From contig NZ_KI421453.1 in assembly GCF_000472705.1 (NCBI RefSeq), positions 421,562-485,561 on the forward strand: a DNA stretch of 64,000 nucleotides. Reading direction: 5' to 3'. The stretch's first letter is position 1; every line of letters starts with the position of its first letter. Shown here piece by piece: positions 52,505-61,326 of the stretch. Both the position numbers and the translations under genes were made by a program. The notes beneath the pieces were generated by a model, which was not told where the DNA came from, did no database searches, and saw only the letters and a list, made by a program, of their open reading frames with translations. This stretch comes from Mesorhizobium erdmanii USDA 3471. GTDB lineage: Bacteria > Pseudomonadota > Alphaproteobacteria > Rhizobiales > Rhizobiaceae.

Positions 52505-52520
52505 TAAGCCATACCTTAAT
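52503..52520. promoter_or_regulatory. Palindromic LysR operator candidate over the LysR 2 start
   Basis: ATTAAG-N6-CTTAAT is a perfect 6-bp inverted repeat that contains T-N11-A. It overlaps the ATG (52502-52504) of the leftward LysR gene and faces the divergent aldehyde dehydrogenase 3 operon. Confidence 0.45.
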
Positions 52521-52647
52521 GGATGATGAAGATTGGATTAATTGCGATATTCATGTCGTGGCATATTCTCCCCAATCAGGCAACGGCGCCGAAAGGGCAG
52601 CCTGACACGCCGCCGCTGTTTGGTCTGTGAACGGAGAAAGCGAATCG

Positions 52648-54147
52648 ATGGAAATGCCGCGATGCGATCTGCTTTATCTGGAAGGCGGCTGGAGACTGCC
52701 TGCAAAGCCAGCCGCGGCGATCCCAATCATCAGTCCGGTGACGGAAGGGGTGATTGGATCTGTCGCTCGAGGCAGCGGATTGGACGTCGACATTGCCGTT
52801 GCCGCTGCCCGCGGCGCGTTTGCGTCATTCGCAGCGACATCACCGTCCGAGCGCATCGATTTGCTCAAGCGGATTCTCACTCTCCTCGAAGAGCGATTTG
52901 AGTATCTGGCACAGGCAATATGCCGCGAGATGGGATCGGCCATCGCCTTTGTCCGCTCCTCGCAGGTTCCTTTCGGGCTGGCGCATATCCGCGCCGCGAT
53001 CGAGGTGCTGGAAGATTACAGCTTCATCAAGAAGCAGGGCACGACCGCGATCGCCAAGGAAGCGATAGGCGTCTGCGCTCTCATTACACCATGGAATTGG
53101 CCGCTTTATCAGATCACAGCGAAGGTTGCCCCGGCGCTCGCCGCCGGCTGCACCATCGTCCTCAAGCCCAGTGAACTTTCGCCGTTCAGCGCCCACCTGT
53201 TCGCGCAGATCATGCATGATGCCGGAACGCCGCCGGGTGTTTTTAATATGGTGACCGGCACGGGGGAAGATGTTGGCGCAGCGCTCGCGTCACATTCCGA
53301 CATCGACATGATTTCGATTACAGGATCGACACGCGCCGGCGTGCTGGTGGCGCAGGCCGCGGCGCCCACGGTCAAGCGCGTAACCCAGGAGTTGGGAGGC
53401 AAGTCACCCAACATTCTGCTGGACGACGCAGATTGGGGGCGCGTCGTGCCTCTCGGGGTAGCCGCCGCGTTTCGCAATGTCGGCCAGTCGTGTAGCGCCC
53501 CCACGCGAATGCTCGTACCCGCCAAGAGACTGCGGGAGGTGGAAGAACTGGCGGCGTCGGCTGCGGCTACCATGACTGTCGGCGACCCGCTCAACGAGGC
53601 GACCGTCCTTGGTCCGCTCGCCAATCGTAACCAGTTCGACAAAGTGCAGGACATGATACGCATCGGGATTGCCGAAGGCGCCAAGCTCGTCTGCGGCGGC
53701 CCTGGACGACCTGAAGATCTGTCGAAGGGCTATTTCGTCGAGCCGACCGTCTTCTCCGAAGTGCGGTCGGAAATGCGTATCGCCCAGGAAGAGATCTTCG
53801 GACCGGTGCTGTGCCTCATCCCCTATCAGGATGAGGATGAGGCAATCCGCATCGCCAATGACACTGTCTATGGTCTGGGTTCCCATGTTCAATCCGGCGA
53901 TATCGATCGCGCGCGTCGCGTTGCGGGAAAAATTCGCGCCGGCCAAGTGCATATCAACCATCCCGCATGGGACGGTTTTGCGGCTTTTGGAGGGTACAAG
54001 CAGTCGGGCAATGGTCGGGAATATGGCGTCTTTGGGCTCGAGGAGTATCTCGAGACCAAAGCCATCCTGGGATTTTTCCGGGATGAGCGGCCCGAGTTTC
54101 AGCTGCCGGTCTCGCGCGGCTCGCCTTTCGAGAGCCCACGCAAATGA
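52648..54147 (+). CDS. Aldehyde dehydrogenase 3
   Basis: ATG 52648 has CGGAGAA upstream (an upstream GTG at 52627 lacks one); 499 residues. The ALDH core shows CALITPWNWPLYQITAKVAP, ITGSTRAG, QELGGKSPN and the nucleophile cysteine in VGQSCSAPTRM. It belongs to the NAD-dependent ALDH group acting on small or aromatic aldehydes; the exact substrate is not clear. It overlaps the next gene by four bases (ATGA), forming an operon with the DTA-like gene, RidA and a DAO protein. Confidence 0.88.
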   Translation: MEMPRCDLLYLEGGWRLPAKPAAAIPIISPVTEGVIGSVARGSGLDVDIAVAAARGAFASFAATSPSERIDLLKRILTLLEERFEYLAQAICREMGSAIAFVRSSQVPFGLAHIRAAIEVLEDYSFIKKQGTTAIAKEAIGVCALITPWNWPLYQITAKVAPALAAGCTIVLKPSELSPFSAHLFAQIMHDAGTPPGVFNMVTGTGEDVGAALASHSDIDMISITGSTRAGVLVAQAAAPTVKRVTQELGGKSPNILLDDADWGRVVPLGVAAAFRNVGQSCSAPTRMLVPAKRLREVEELAASAAATMTVGDPLNEATVLGPLANRNQFDKVQDMIRIGIAEGAKLVCGGPGRPEDLSKGYFVEPTVFSEVRSEMRIAQEEIFGPVLCLIPYQDEDEAIRIANDTVYGLGSHVQSGDIDRARRVAGKIRAGQVHINHPAWDGFAAFGGYKQSGNGREYGVFGLEEYLETKAILGFFRDERPEFQLPVSRGSPFESPRK

Positions 54148-55366
54148 TCATCAAAATAGACGCAAGGAAGCAGGCGGTGAGTGAGGTAGAAACCTTGGAC
54201 CAGGTGCAGCACGAGAGCGCCGCCACACGCCTCGACGATCTGGAAACGCCCTGCCTAATCCTCGACTCCGATCGTATGGATCGCAACATCGTTCGACTAC
54301 GCGAACGGCTCGCACCTCTTGGCGTATCGCTGCGGCCGCATCTCAAGACCGCAAAGTCAATCGAGGTGGCCCGCCGCGTCATGGCCACCAGAGAGGGACC
54401 GGCGACCGTCTCCACCCTCAGGGAAGCGCGGCTCTTCGCGAATGCCGGTGTCCGGGACATCATCTATGCCGTGGGCATCGCACCATGGAAGCTGGCCAAG
54501 GTCATCGAACTGCGGAGGCAGGGCGTCGACCTTGCCGTGGTTCTCGACACGGTCGAACAGGCCCAAGCCGTCGCCGCGACATCGCGAGAAACCGGCATGG
54601 CCATTCCCGCCCTCATCGAAATCGACTGCGACGGTCACCGATCCGGCGTCCTGCCAAACGACCGGGATCGGCTGGTTGCAATCGGCAGAGCCTTGATCGA
54701 CGGGGGAGAGTTGCGCGGCGTCCTCACCCATGCCGGCGGCAGCTATGCGGCGCGAGGAGACGAGGCGCTGCGGCGCTGCGGCGCTGCGCAGAGGAAGAGC
54801 GGCATGCCGCAGTCGCCGCAGCCACCATTCTGCGCGATGCGGGGCTGCCCTGCCCCGTCGTCAGCGTCGGTTCGACGCCGACCGCGCATCGTGCAGCGGA
54901 GCTGAGCGGCGTGACCGAAGTCCGTGCGGGCGTTTTCGTGTTCTTCGACCTTGTGATGGCTGGCATTGGCATCTGCCAGATTGACGATATTGCGATCTCC
55001 GTGCTGGCGACCGTCATCGGCCATCAGCGCGAAAAGGGCTGGATACTGGTCGACGCCGGGTGGATGGCCATGTCGCAGGATCGCGGAACCTCCAGGCAGG
55101 AGGTCAATCAGGGCTATGGCGTCGTCTGTGACAGCCGTGGCCGGCTGTTTGACAATATTATCCTGGCCGATGCGAACCAAGAGCACGGCATTATCAAGGT
55201 GCGCCGAGGCTCCGGCGCGACTTTGCCCGAGCTCAAGATCGGCGACAGGGTGCGGATTTTACCCAATCACGCTTGCGCGACCGGTGCCCAGCATCGCAGC
55301 TATCATGTCGTCCGTGGCGCCTCCGACGCGGTCGAGGGCGAGTGGCAGCGCTTTGGGGGCTGGTAA
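54144..55366 (+). pseudogene. D-threonine aldolase / D-serine dehydratase-like gene, frameshifted
   Basis: The frame from ATG 54144 encodes the alanine-racemase-like barrel with the PLP-lysine motif RPHLKTAKS (near residue 70) and DCGDGHRSG-type sequence. It goes out of frame after GGSYAARGDEALRRC. The rest continues one frame over to 55366: CAEEERHAAVAAAT, VVSVGSTPT, and the C-terminal metal-binding-type PNHAC. The shift coincides with three tandem copies of GCGCTGCG (54765-54788); with two copies one frame of about 404 residues is restored. Intact enzymes cleave or dehydrate D-3-hydroxy amino acids. The gene may be a recent pseudogene, a phase-variable gene or an assembly error. The RidA gene downstream overlaps its end. 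Confidence 0.82.
54765..54788 (+). repeat. Tandem 8-bp repeat (GCGCTGCG x3) causing a frameshift
   Basis: There are three perfect head-to-tail copies at 54765-54772, 54773-54780 and 54781-54788. Because 8 is not a multiple of 3, gain or loss of a unit changes the frame. Two units would restore the D-threonine aldolase-like frame. Confidence 0.85.
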
Positions 55367-55764
55367 TGAACAGCAAGCCGCAAACCATCCTGGCTGAGGA
55401 CGCACCAGCGCCGGCGGGCCACTATTCGCAGGCTGTCCGATCGGGCAACAGTCTGTACATTTCAGGCCAGCTTCCGATCAGGGCCGACAAGGCGCCACTC
55501 GCTGACAAAAGCTTCGAACTCCAGGCGCGCCTGTCTATCGCCAACATGCTGGCGATCCTGGAGGCAGCTGGCGGCAAGCCGGACGACCTCTGCCGGGTGA
55601 CGGCCTATATCGTCGGCGTGCAGAACTGGCCGGAGTTCAATCGCGTTTACGGGGAAATGCTGGGCGAGGCGCGGCCCGCGCGTACGGTCGTTCCCGTGCC
55701 TGAATTGCACTATGGCTATCTGGTTGAAATAGACGCGATCGCGAGCCTCCCTGGCCATGGCTGA
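55366..55764 (+). CDS. RidA family deaminase (YjgF/UK114)
   Basis: The 132-residue protein starts at ATG 55366, overlapping the upstream stop by one base (TAATG). RidA features are YSQAVRSGNSLYISGQLP, NMLAILEAAGG, and the conserved arginine and glutamate in ARPARTVVPVPEL and YLVEIDAIA. RidA proteins hydrolyse reactive enamines/imines such as 2-aminoacrylate released by PLP dehydratases or imines from amino acid oxidases. Both kinds of gene flank it, which explains its position. Confidence 0.9.
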   Translation: MNSKPQTILAEDAPAPAGHYSQAVRSGNSLYISGQLPIRADKAPLADKSFELQARLSIANMLAILEAAGGKPDDLCRVTAYIVGVQNWPEFNRVYGEMLGEARPARTVVPVPELHYGYLVEIDAIASLPGHG

Positions 55765-57115
55765 ACGCGTAAACCCAACAAGGTTCCCAGCTATGTCTCC
55801 TGTCGTCCGGTCTGTCTCCAGCGATGAAGCCCTGCCGAAGGCAGTGGACGCTGTGGTCGTAGGCGCAGGAATCGTCGGCACCGCCTCCGCCTATTTTCTT
55901 GCAAAGCGTGGGCTCTCCGTAGCGCTGCTCGAGAAAGGTCACGTCGCATGTGAGCAATCGAGCCGCACCTGGGGCTGGTGTCGGCAGCAGAACCGCGATC
56001 CTCGCGAAATGCCTCTGTCGCTCATTTCCATGCGGCTGTGGGCCAGTTTGGCGACCGACATAGGGCAGGACCTGGGCTTCCGCCGCACAGGCCTCATCTA
56101 CACGACGGATAATGCCGCGATGCTGGCCGGCTGGGAAGCCTGGAGGTCAACGGCGAGAGAGTTCGGCGTCGAAACCCATATGCTGAGTGCGGCTGAAGCC
56201 GGAAACCGAATTCCGGAAACAAGACGCAAATGGTTGGGTGGATTGCACTCTGTCGCGGACGGCAAGGCCGAGCCCGCTATCGCCGCGCCGGCGCTAGCGG
56301 AAGGCGCCCGCGCGCTGGGCGCGACAATCCATCAGAACTGCGCCGCACGCGGCCTGGATGTCGCCAACGGCCGGGTAACGGGGATACATACGGAGAAGGG
56401 CTACATCCGTGCCGATGCCGTGCTGTGCGCCGCTGGTGCCTGGGCCTCCGGCTTCCTGGGTCGTCATGGAATCGTCTTTCCGCAAGCGAGCGTGCGGCAA
56501 ACCGTCGTACGCACGAAGCGGACGGTCAATGTCGGCGAGGTGCTCTATAGTCCCGATTTCGCGATGACCCGGCGGCTTGACGGCAGCTATACCATGGCGA
56601 TCAGCGGCCGGGCCTCGCTGGAAGTGACGCCGCAGGGCCTCCGCTTCGCGCGTGAGTTCTTGCCGCAATTCATCAAGCGCCTGAAGGCGGTGCAGATGGG
56701 ACTCGGCAGGTCGTTTTTCGCCGGTCCCGAGTCCCTGGGCGCGCTTTTGGGGAAGGATCCGACGATTTTCGAGCGCAATCGCGTTCTCGATCCGGCTCCA
56801 AACCGGCGGCTGGTCAATGCGATCATGGACAATGTGCGTGGCACATTTCCCCAACTGGCAAGCCTCGAAATCGATCACGCATGGGGTGCCTACGTCGACT
56901 GCACGCCTGATGCCGTGCCGGTGGTGTCCGGGATCGAAGCGTTGGGAGGGCTTTATCTGGCAGCGGGCTGCTCCGGTCACGGCTTCGGCTTTGGCCCAGG
57001 CCTAGGTTATCTTGCCGCGGAATTGATCACCAACGAGACGCCGAGCGTCGATCCGACTCCCTTCCAGCTCGCGCGGCTGACCAATGGTTCGAAGGTGAAG
57101 GTCGGACCAATTTAA
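55757..57115 (+). CDS. DAO-type FAD oxidoreductase (paralogue of 42241 gene)
   Basis: The frame from ATG 55757 (overlapping ridA by 8 bp) gives 452 residues; ATG 55793, with AGG upstream, is an alternative start. It has the FAD motif DAVVVGAGIVGTASAYFLAK, CEQSSRTWGWCRQQNRD and a C-terminal SGHGFGFGPGLGYLAAEL. Motif sharing with the 42241 product indicates an internal duplication. It probably oxidises a D-amino acid or opine-like compound, with the imine product handled by RidA. It is the last gene before IS remnants. Confidence 0.86.
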   Translation: MAERVNPTRFPAMSPVVRSVSSDEALPKAVDAVVVGAGIVGTASAYFLAKRGLSVALLEKGHVACEQSSRTWGWCRQQNRDPREMPLSLISMRLWASLATDIGQDLGFRRTGLIYTTDNAAMLAGWEAWRSTAREFGVETHMLSAAEAGNRIPETRRKWLGGLHSVADGKAEPAIAAPALAEGARALGATIHQNCAARGLDVANGRVTGIHTEKGYIRADAVLCAAGAWASGFLGRHGIVFPQASVRQTVVRTKRTVNVGEVLYSPDFAMTRRLDGSYTMAISGRASLEVTPQGLRFAREFLPQFIKRLKAVQMGLGRSFFAGPESLGALLGKDPTIFERNRVLDPAPNRRLVNAIMDNVRGTFPQLASLEIDHAWGAYVDCTPDAVPVVSGIEALGGLYLAAGCSGHGFGFGPGLGYLAAELITNETPSVDPTPFQLARLTNGSKVKVGPI

Positions 57116-57167
57116 CGCTTCGCCCCAAGCGGCCGATCTTGCTACATCCAAAGCGCCAGCGCGCTAG

Positions 57168-57278
57168 ATCCAATCAGCGCTCAAACATTCCGCCCTGAAG
57201 CGGCCGTTGAAGGCGTAGATGTAAGCGTTGTCCGTTGGCTTTCCCGGTCGCGAGAAGTCGAGCGTGACACCCCGCAGG
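57168..57278 (-). mobile_element. IS3-family transposase remnant (OrfB catalytic region)
   Basis: The reverse strand reads GVTLDFSRPGKPTDNAYIYA then FNGRFRAECLSADW before a stop. This is the conserved end of an IS407/IS511-type OrfB integrase domain. The usual catalytic glutamate (IEAFNG) is replaced by tyrosine here, and upstream sequence is scrambled, so it is dead. The remaining ~230 bases up to 57512 hold no gene. Confidence 0.7.
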
Positions 57279-57512
57279 TAGCGCCGCTGGTACGTCTCGA
57301 ACGGCATGAGACCGTCTGTCCAAAGGTTGGTGCCTCGCCGCGTGTCATCTCCGTCAAGGATGTGCTCGTACTGATACGCTGCAAGCCCGTATAGCGTGAA
57401 TGCTGCACCCGGTTTCGGAGCTCAAGCGTTGAAACCAGAATTTGTCCGTTACGCTCGCCCCATCAGCCCAAGTCGCGTTGGCTGGCCTGCTGCCGGTTTT
57501 TCGGACACGCAG

Positions 57513-57809
57513 TTAAGCTAGCATAGCTTGCTCCTCGAACTCGACGGGGCTCAGATAGCCCAGTGTCGAGTGCCTTCGCCGAGGGTTGTAGAAGCGCTCG
57601 ATGTAATCGAACACATCCGCCCTGGCGTCATCCCTCGTTCTGTAGACTTTGCGGGCTGTCCGCTCGGTTTTCAGCGACGAGAAGAAGCTCTCCATTGCTG
57701 CATTGTCCCAGACGTTGCCCGAACGGCTCATCGAGCAGGTGATGCCGTGGTCGGCCATCAGGCGCTGGAACTGCTCGCTGGTGTATTGGCTGCCCTGGTG
57801 GTCCGTCAA
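57513..57809 (-). mobile_element. IS3-family transposase fragment (OrfB C-terminal part)
   Basis: A 98-codon frame carries GSQYTSEQFQRLMADHGITC, SMSRSGNVWDNAAMESFFSS and YNPRRRHSTLGYLSPVEFEE. This is the C-terminal third of an IS3-family transposase from a different element than the remnant at 57168. The 5' part is missing: homology stops at about 57809, where AT-richer unrelated sequence begins. No transposition activity is expected. Confidence 0.85.
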
Positions 57810-58009
57810 AAAAGTTGCGCTTTTGAATTCAAGGGAAATCGCCGCAAAATATTAGAGATTTCATCGACTATCGAAATCAATTGGACGATCTTCCCGCGTC
57901 GTAGCGCCCGGCAGCGTGCCCGCTTCGCCTTGAAGAGTACCGTCATTGCTCCACCAAGTAGCTTATTCTTTCGTTTCAGAATCAAACACCATACTGGGTC
58001 CGGAGGCAT
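57806..58009 (-). pseudogene. Short frame cut by the IS fragment
   Basis: A frame from ATG 58009 (AGAGG seven bases upstream) encodes about 65 residues (MPPDPVWCLILKRKNKLLGG onward, basic). It runs into the IS3 fragment junction, where it stops. Base composition is more AT-rich than the neighbours. It could be the start of a gene truncated by the insertion, or chance. No family is recognised. The rest up to 58104 contains a short inverted repeat (CTGATTT/AAATCAG) and no gene. Confidence 0.25.
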
Positions 58010-58104
58010 GTTCTAACCTCTGATTTGAATTGGATTTCTCGTGAGCCAAAATCAGAACCTCTCCGTATAGTTTCGAGGGTAGCCAAAACAGGCGAACTTA
58101 ATGG

Positions 58105-59859
58105 CTACTGAACCTTCATCCGAGCTTGATCCGAAGCAAACTCGGCCAGTTCGTCATTGGCCTCTTGAATGCCGTGCGCAGCCGCTTTTTCGAGCCAACG
58201 GCGACCGGCCACGGGATCGTGCTCCCCGGCGAGACCTCGGGAGAGATAGCGGCCGAGCATGAGTTGGGCTTGGCCATGCCCAAGCTCGGCTGCGGCAGCG
58301 AACCATTTCTGCGCCATCTTCTGGTCGAACGGAAGGCCCTGTCCAGCTTCACACAGCGCACCAAGCGCAAACATCGCACCGACGTGACCTTCGCCGGCCG
58401 CCTGCTCGAACAGTCGCACCGCAGCAGCCGGCGAACTCGTACCTCCGCGCCCGTTGAGCAACATCTCGGCAAGAGCCACTTTTGCGTCGAGCATGCCAGC
58501 ATCGGCTGCATCGGCAAACCAGACGCGCGCCTGCGGGAGGTCGGCCTCCAGGCCGCGCCCATCCAGAAGCATCCGCGCATACATATATTGCGCCTCCGGC
58601 ACCCCTTCCGCGGCACGCCTCAGCCAGTGTGCGGCTTGCCCTTCATCCTGCCTGACACCAACGCCCTTGGCGAAGCACAGCCCGAGATTGAACGCCGCGA
58701 TAAGGTCGCCCGACGACGCGGCCGCCTCGAACCACTCGGCAACGCCTGTGGTGTCGTCAAGCTCGCCGGTCCCTCCGAGGAGGAGATTGGCTAGGTCGAC
58801 CCGCGCTTCCTGGTTGCCGCTGTCTGCGGAAGCGCGCAACCAGCGCCTCCCTTCTTTGTCATCCTTGGCAACCCCGTTTCCCGTCAGGTAGAGAGAGGCA
58901 ATTGCGCGAGCAGCGGCCTGGTGACCTGCCTCTGCCGCCCGCAGGTACCAGCTTGCGGCCTCTGCGTAGTTCGGAGGCCGGTCCTTCACATAATGATCGC
59001 CGAGGACATAGGCCGCTTCGATGTTACCCGCCAAAGCGGCGCGCCGCATCCAAGCTTCCCCGGCTGCCGCGTCATGGCCGCCGAGTGCACCGTCGATCAG
59101 TGCCAATCCAAGCCGGAACTGGGCCGAGGGAAGACCTTTTTCCGCGGCGGTCTGATACAGTCTTGCGGCTGCCGCGGGGTCTTTCGACATACCCAGCCCG
59201 TGCTCGGTTATGACGGCGAGAAGATAGATAGCGGTCGGCAGGCCTGCGTCGGCCGCGCGTCGGATCTCGTTGGCAATCCTGCCCCGCTCGGCGGTCCCGC
59301 CACGCCGAGCCAGCGAAAGGGCAAGTCCGAGGCATCCTTCGGCACAACCGGCTGCGGCCGACTGCTCATACCAATGGTGCGCTGCATCCGCGTCGCGCAT
59401 CGGTTTGGGACCATTGGTAAGGATGTAGCCGAGGATTGCCTGACCGCTTGCCGAACCGGCCTCGGCGGCTTTCTTTGCAAAGTCGCGCGCGGCCGCGAAG
59501 TCCGCCTCGCCCGAGGAATCTCGATCGAACAAGCGCTCCGACCCAAGGCCTTTGCCATCAGCGTCCGCAGGCACCAGCCCTGTAACGTAGAGTGCTGCGA
59601 GAAGCGCCTGCGCATCCGCGCTCCCGCGGTCGGCTGCCCGCCGCAGCCAGCGCGCTCCCTCCATCCGGCTAGGCGGCACGCCCGAACCTTCCAGATAGCA
59701 ACGCGCGACCCGAAATTCCGCGTCGACTATCCCGGCACGCGCGGCGATGGCCAGGAGCGGAAATGCCTCGGCGTGCTTTCCGATGTCGTAAAGATGGATC
59801 GCCCGGCGCAGGGCTGCCGTCGGGTTGACGAGACCGGTCAGCCGATCCAGAATTGTCAT
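58105..59859 (-). CDS. Sel1-repeat protein of a type I secretion operon
   Basis: The 584-residue protein consists almost wholly of Sel1-like (TPR-type) helical repeats about 36 residues long, e.g. AAEAGHQAAARAIASLYLTG and AADAGMLDAKVALAEMLLNG. There is no signal peptide or membrane segment, so it is probably a cytoplasmic scaffold. It starts 42 bp after the HlyD-type adaptor gene and is likely co-transcribed with it. Its role may be chaperoning or regulating the secreted substrate; this is inferred only from position. Confidence 0.85.
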   Translation of the reverse strand: MTILDRLTGLVNPTAALRRAIHLYDIGKHAEAFPLLAIAARAGIVDAEFRVARCYLEGSGVPPSRMEGARWLRRAADRGSADAQALLAALYVTGLVPADADGKGLGSERLFDRDSSGEADFAAARDFAKKAAEAGSASGQAILGYILTNGPKPMRDADAAHHWYEQSAAAGCAEGCLGLALSLARRGGTAERGRIANEIRRAADAGLPTAIYLLAVITEHGLGMSKDPAAAARLYQTAAEKGLPSAQFRLGLALIDGALGGHDAAAGEAWMRRAALAGNIEAAYVLGDHYVKDRPPNYAEAASWYLRAAEAGHQAAARAIASLYLTGNGVAKDDKEGRRWLRASADSGNQEARVDLANLLLGGTGELDDTTGVAEWFEAAASSGDLIAAFNLGLCFAKGVGVRQDEGQAAHWLRRAAEGVPEAQYMYARMLLDGRGLEADLPQARVWFADAADAGMLDAKVALAEMLLNGRGGTSSPAAAVRLFEQAAGEGHVGAMFALGALCEAGQGLPFDQKMAQKWFAAAAELGHGQAQLMLGRYLSRGLAGEHDPVAGRRWLEKAAAHGIQEANDELAEFASDQARMKVQ

Positions 59860-59901
59860 CGATCCAAGCCCCAGAGCACTCCGTTTTCGTTTGCGCCGAG
59901 C

Positions 59902-61308
59902 CTAAGGCTCTCGCATCGCTTCCTGGCCTATGGGCAGCATCGCCCCAAGAAGGTATTTGAGCACAGTGCGTCGACCGACCTTGACGTCGGCGGTAACCGG
60001 CATGCCGGGACTGACGGCGAAACCGGCTGGAACACCGTGCAGGGCGACCTGGTCGATGGAAATCTGCGTGCGGTAGAATGGTTCGGCATCGGCGGGCAGC
60101 ATCGACAAAGAGCTGTTCGGGTCGCGCGCTTGTTCCCGCGCCGAGAACGAATCCGGGCTAACCGCGCGAACCGTGCCGTGAGCGAGGCCGTATTGCGAAT
60201 AAGGGAAGGTGTCGAATTTGATGACCACGGGGTCACCGACATGCACAAATCCGCTGCTCCGGCCGACGATGTTTGTCTCGATCTCAAGCTTCGCGTTTGC
60301 AGGCACAAGGGTGATCAGCCGATCACCGGACTGCAGGACCGAGCCAACCGAGACCTTGGCCACCGATTGAACGATGGCGTCTGCTTCGCTCTTCAACTCG
60401 ACCAATTGCTTGCGCAGTTTTGCTTTGGTGAGGAGTTCGCGCGCATCGGACATCCGCGAACTCGCCTCCGACAGGCTCTGCGAGACTTCCGCGCGCCAAT
60501 TCTGAATGTAGCCGTCGCGTTCAGCGGCCACTGCCGCCTGCTGGAGCTTGGCGGCTTCGGCGGTCTGCTGGGCATTACCGAGCGCCCGGGACATTTCCGC
60601 GCGATTGTCTTCGGCAAGCAATGTGTTGAGGCGGCTGCCCACCTGCCTTTTTTCGAGCTGCTTGCGCATGTCTTCAATCGAACCGGCTACAGCGAGCCGC
60701 TGACGGTAGCCGTCAGCATCCGACTGCGAGCGCGAAATCGCGGACGAGAGTTCGTCGCGCTGTCGGTCAAAATTCTCAACCTTTGCATCATAGACGGCCT
60801 TGCGCCGCTCGAAGATCGACGCCTGCAAGGTCCAGCTCGGGTCAAGACCGTCATAGTTGAACGCCTGGCCGTCGGCCTCCGCCTTCAATCGTGCGACTTC
60901 GGCCTCAAGCGTCGAAACCTGCATCGCCAGGGCTGAGAGATCGGCTGAGGCAAATGTCGCATCGAGGCGGGCAAGCAACTGTCCGGCCTGTACATGCTGC
61001 CCTTCACGAACGTCGATAGAGCGCACGATCGCTGTCTCCAGCGGCTGCACGACGATGTTGGGCGATTGCGAGACCACGAGCCCTCTGGTCGTCACGACCT
61101 GATCGACCGGTATCAGCCCCGCCAGGACGACCAGGACGACCACCAGGCTGGAAATGACCCAGACGATGCCGCGCGCGGCGCGCGGGATCGGGGCGTTCGC
61201 AATCGCCGTCGACGGCCACTGGAATTCGAGAATGGCAGGAGACGTCGGATCGCTCGCTTTCGTCCGGCGCCACCGGGCGGGACGGATGGTGAGTGAGGTG
61301 CTACTCAT
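59902..61308 (-). CDS. HlyD-family type I secretion periplasmic adaptor
   Basis: The 468-residue protein has one N-terminal membrane anchor (GIVWVISSLVVVLVVLAGLI, about residues 47-67). A long coiled coil covers roughly residues 125-330 (ALAMQVSTLEAEVARLKAEA). The beta-barrel/lipoyl part includes IDVREGQHVQAGQLLARLD and GSVLQSGDRLITLVP. It matches the membrane-fusion protein linking an ABC exporter to a TolC-like outer-membrane channel. It begins 18 bp after the exporter gene; no tolC gene is in the window. Confidence 0.92.
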   Translation of the reverse strand: MSSTSLTIRPARWRRTKASDPTSPAILEFQWPSTAIANAPIPRAARGIVWVISSLVVVLVVLAGLIPVDQVVTTRGLVVSQSPNIVVQPLETAIVRSIDVREGQHVQAGQLLARLDATFASADLSALAMQVSTLEAEVARLKAEADGQAFNYDGLDPSWTLQASIFERRKAVYDAKVENFDRQRDELSSAISRSQSDADGYRQRLAVAGSIEDMRKQLEKRQVGSRLNTLLAEDNRAEMSRALGNAQQTAEAAKLQQAAVAAERDGYIQNWRAEVSQSLSEASSRMSDARELLTKAKLRKQLVELKSEADAIVQSVAKVSVGSVLQSGDRLITLVPANAKLEIETNIVGRSSGFVHVGDPVVIKFDTFPYSQYGLAHGTVRAVSPDSFSAREQARDPNSSLSMLPADAEPFYRTQISIDQVALHGVPAGFAVSPGMPVTADVKVGRRTVLKYLLGAMLPIGQEAMREP

Positions 61309-61326
61309 GGGCCGCGCCGATCATGA

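Noticed and set aside
58921..60936. 671-codon frame on the + strand
   Set aside because: It runs antisense through both the Sel1 and HlyD-type genes, has no family motifs and no ribosome site; long antisense frames are common in GC-rich DNA.
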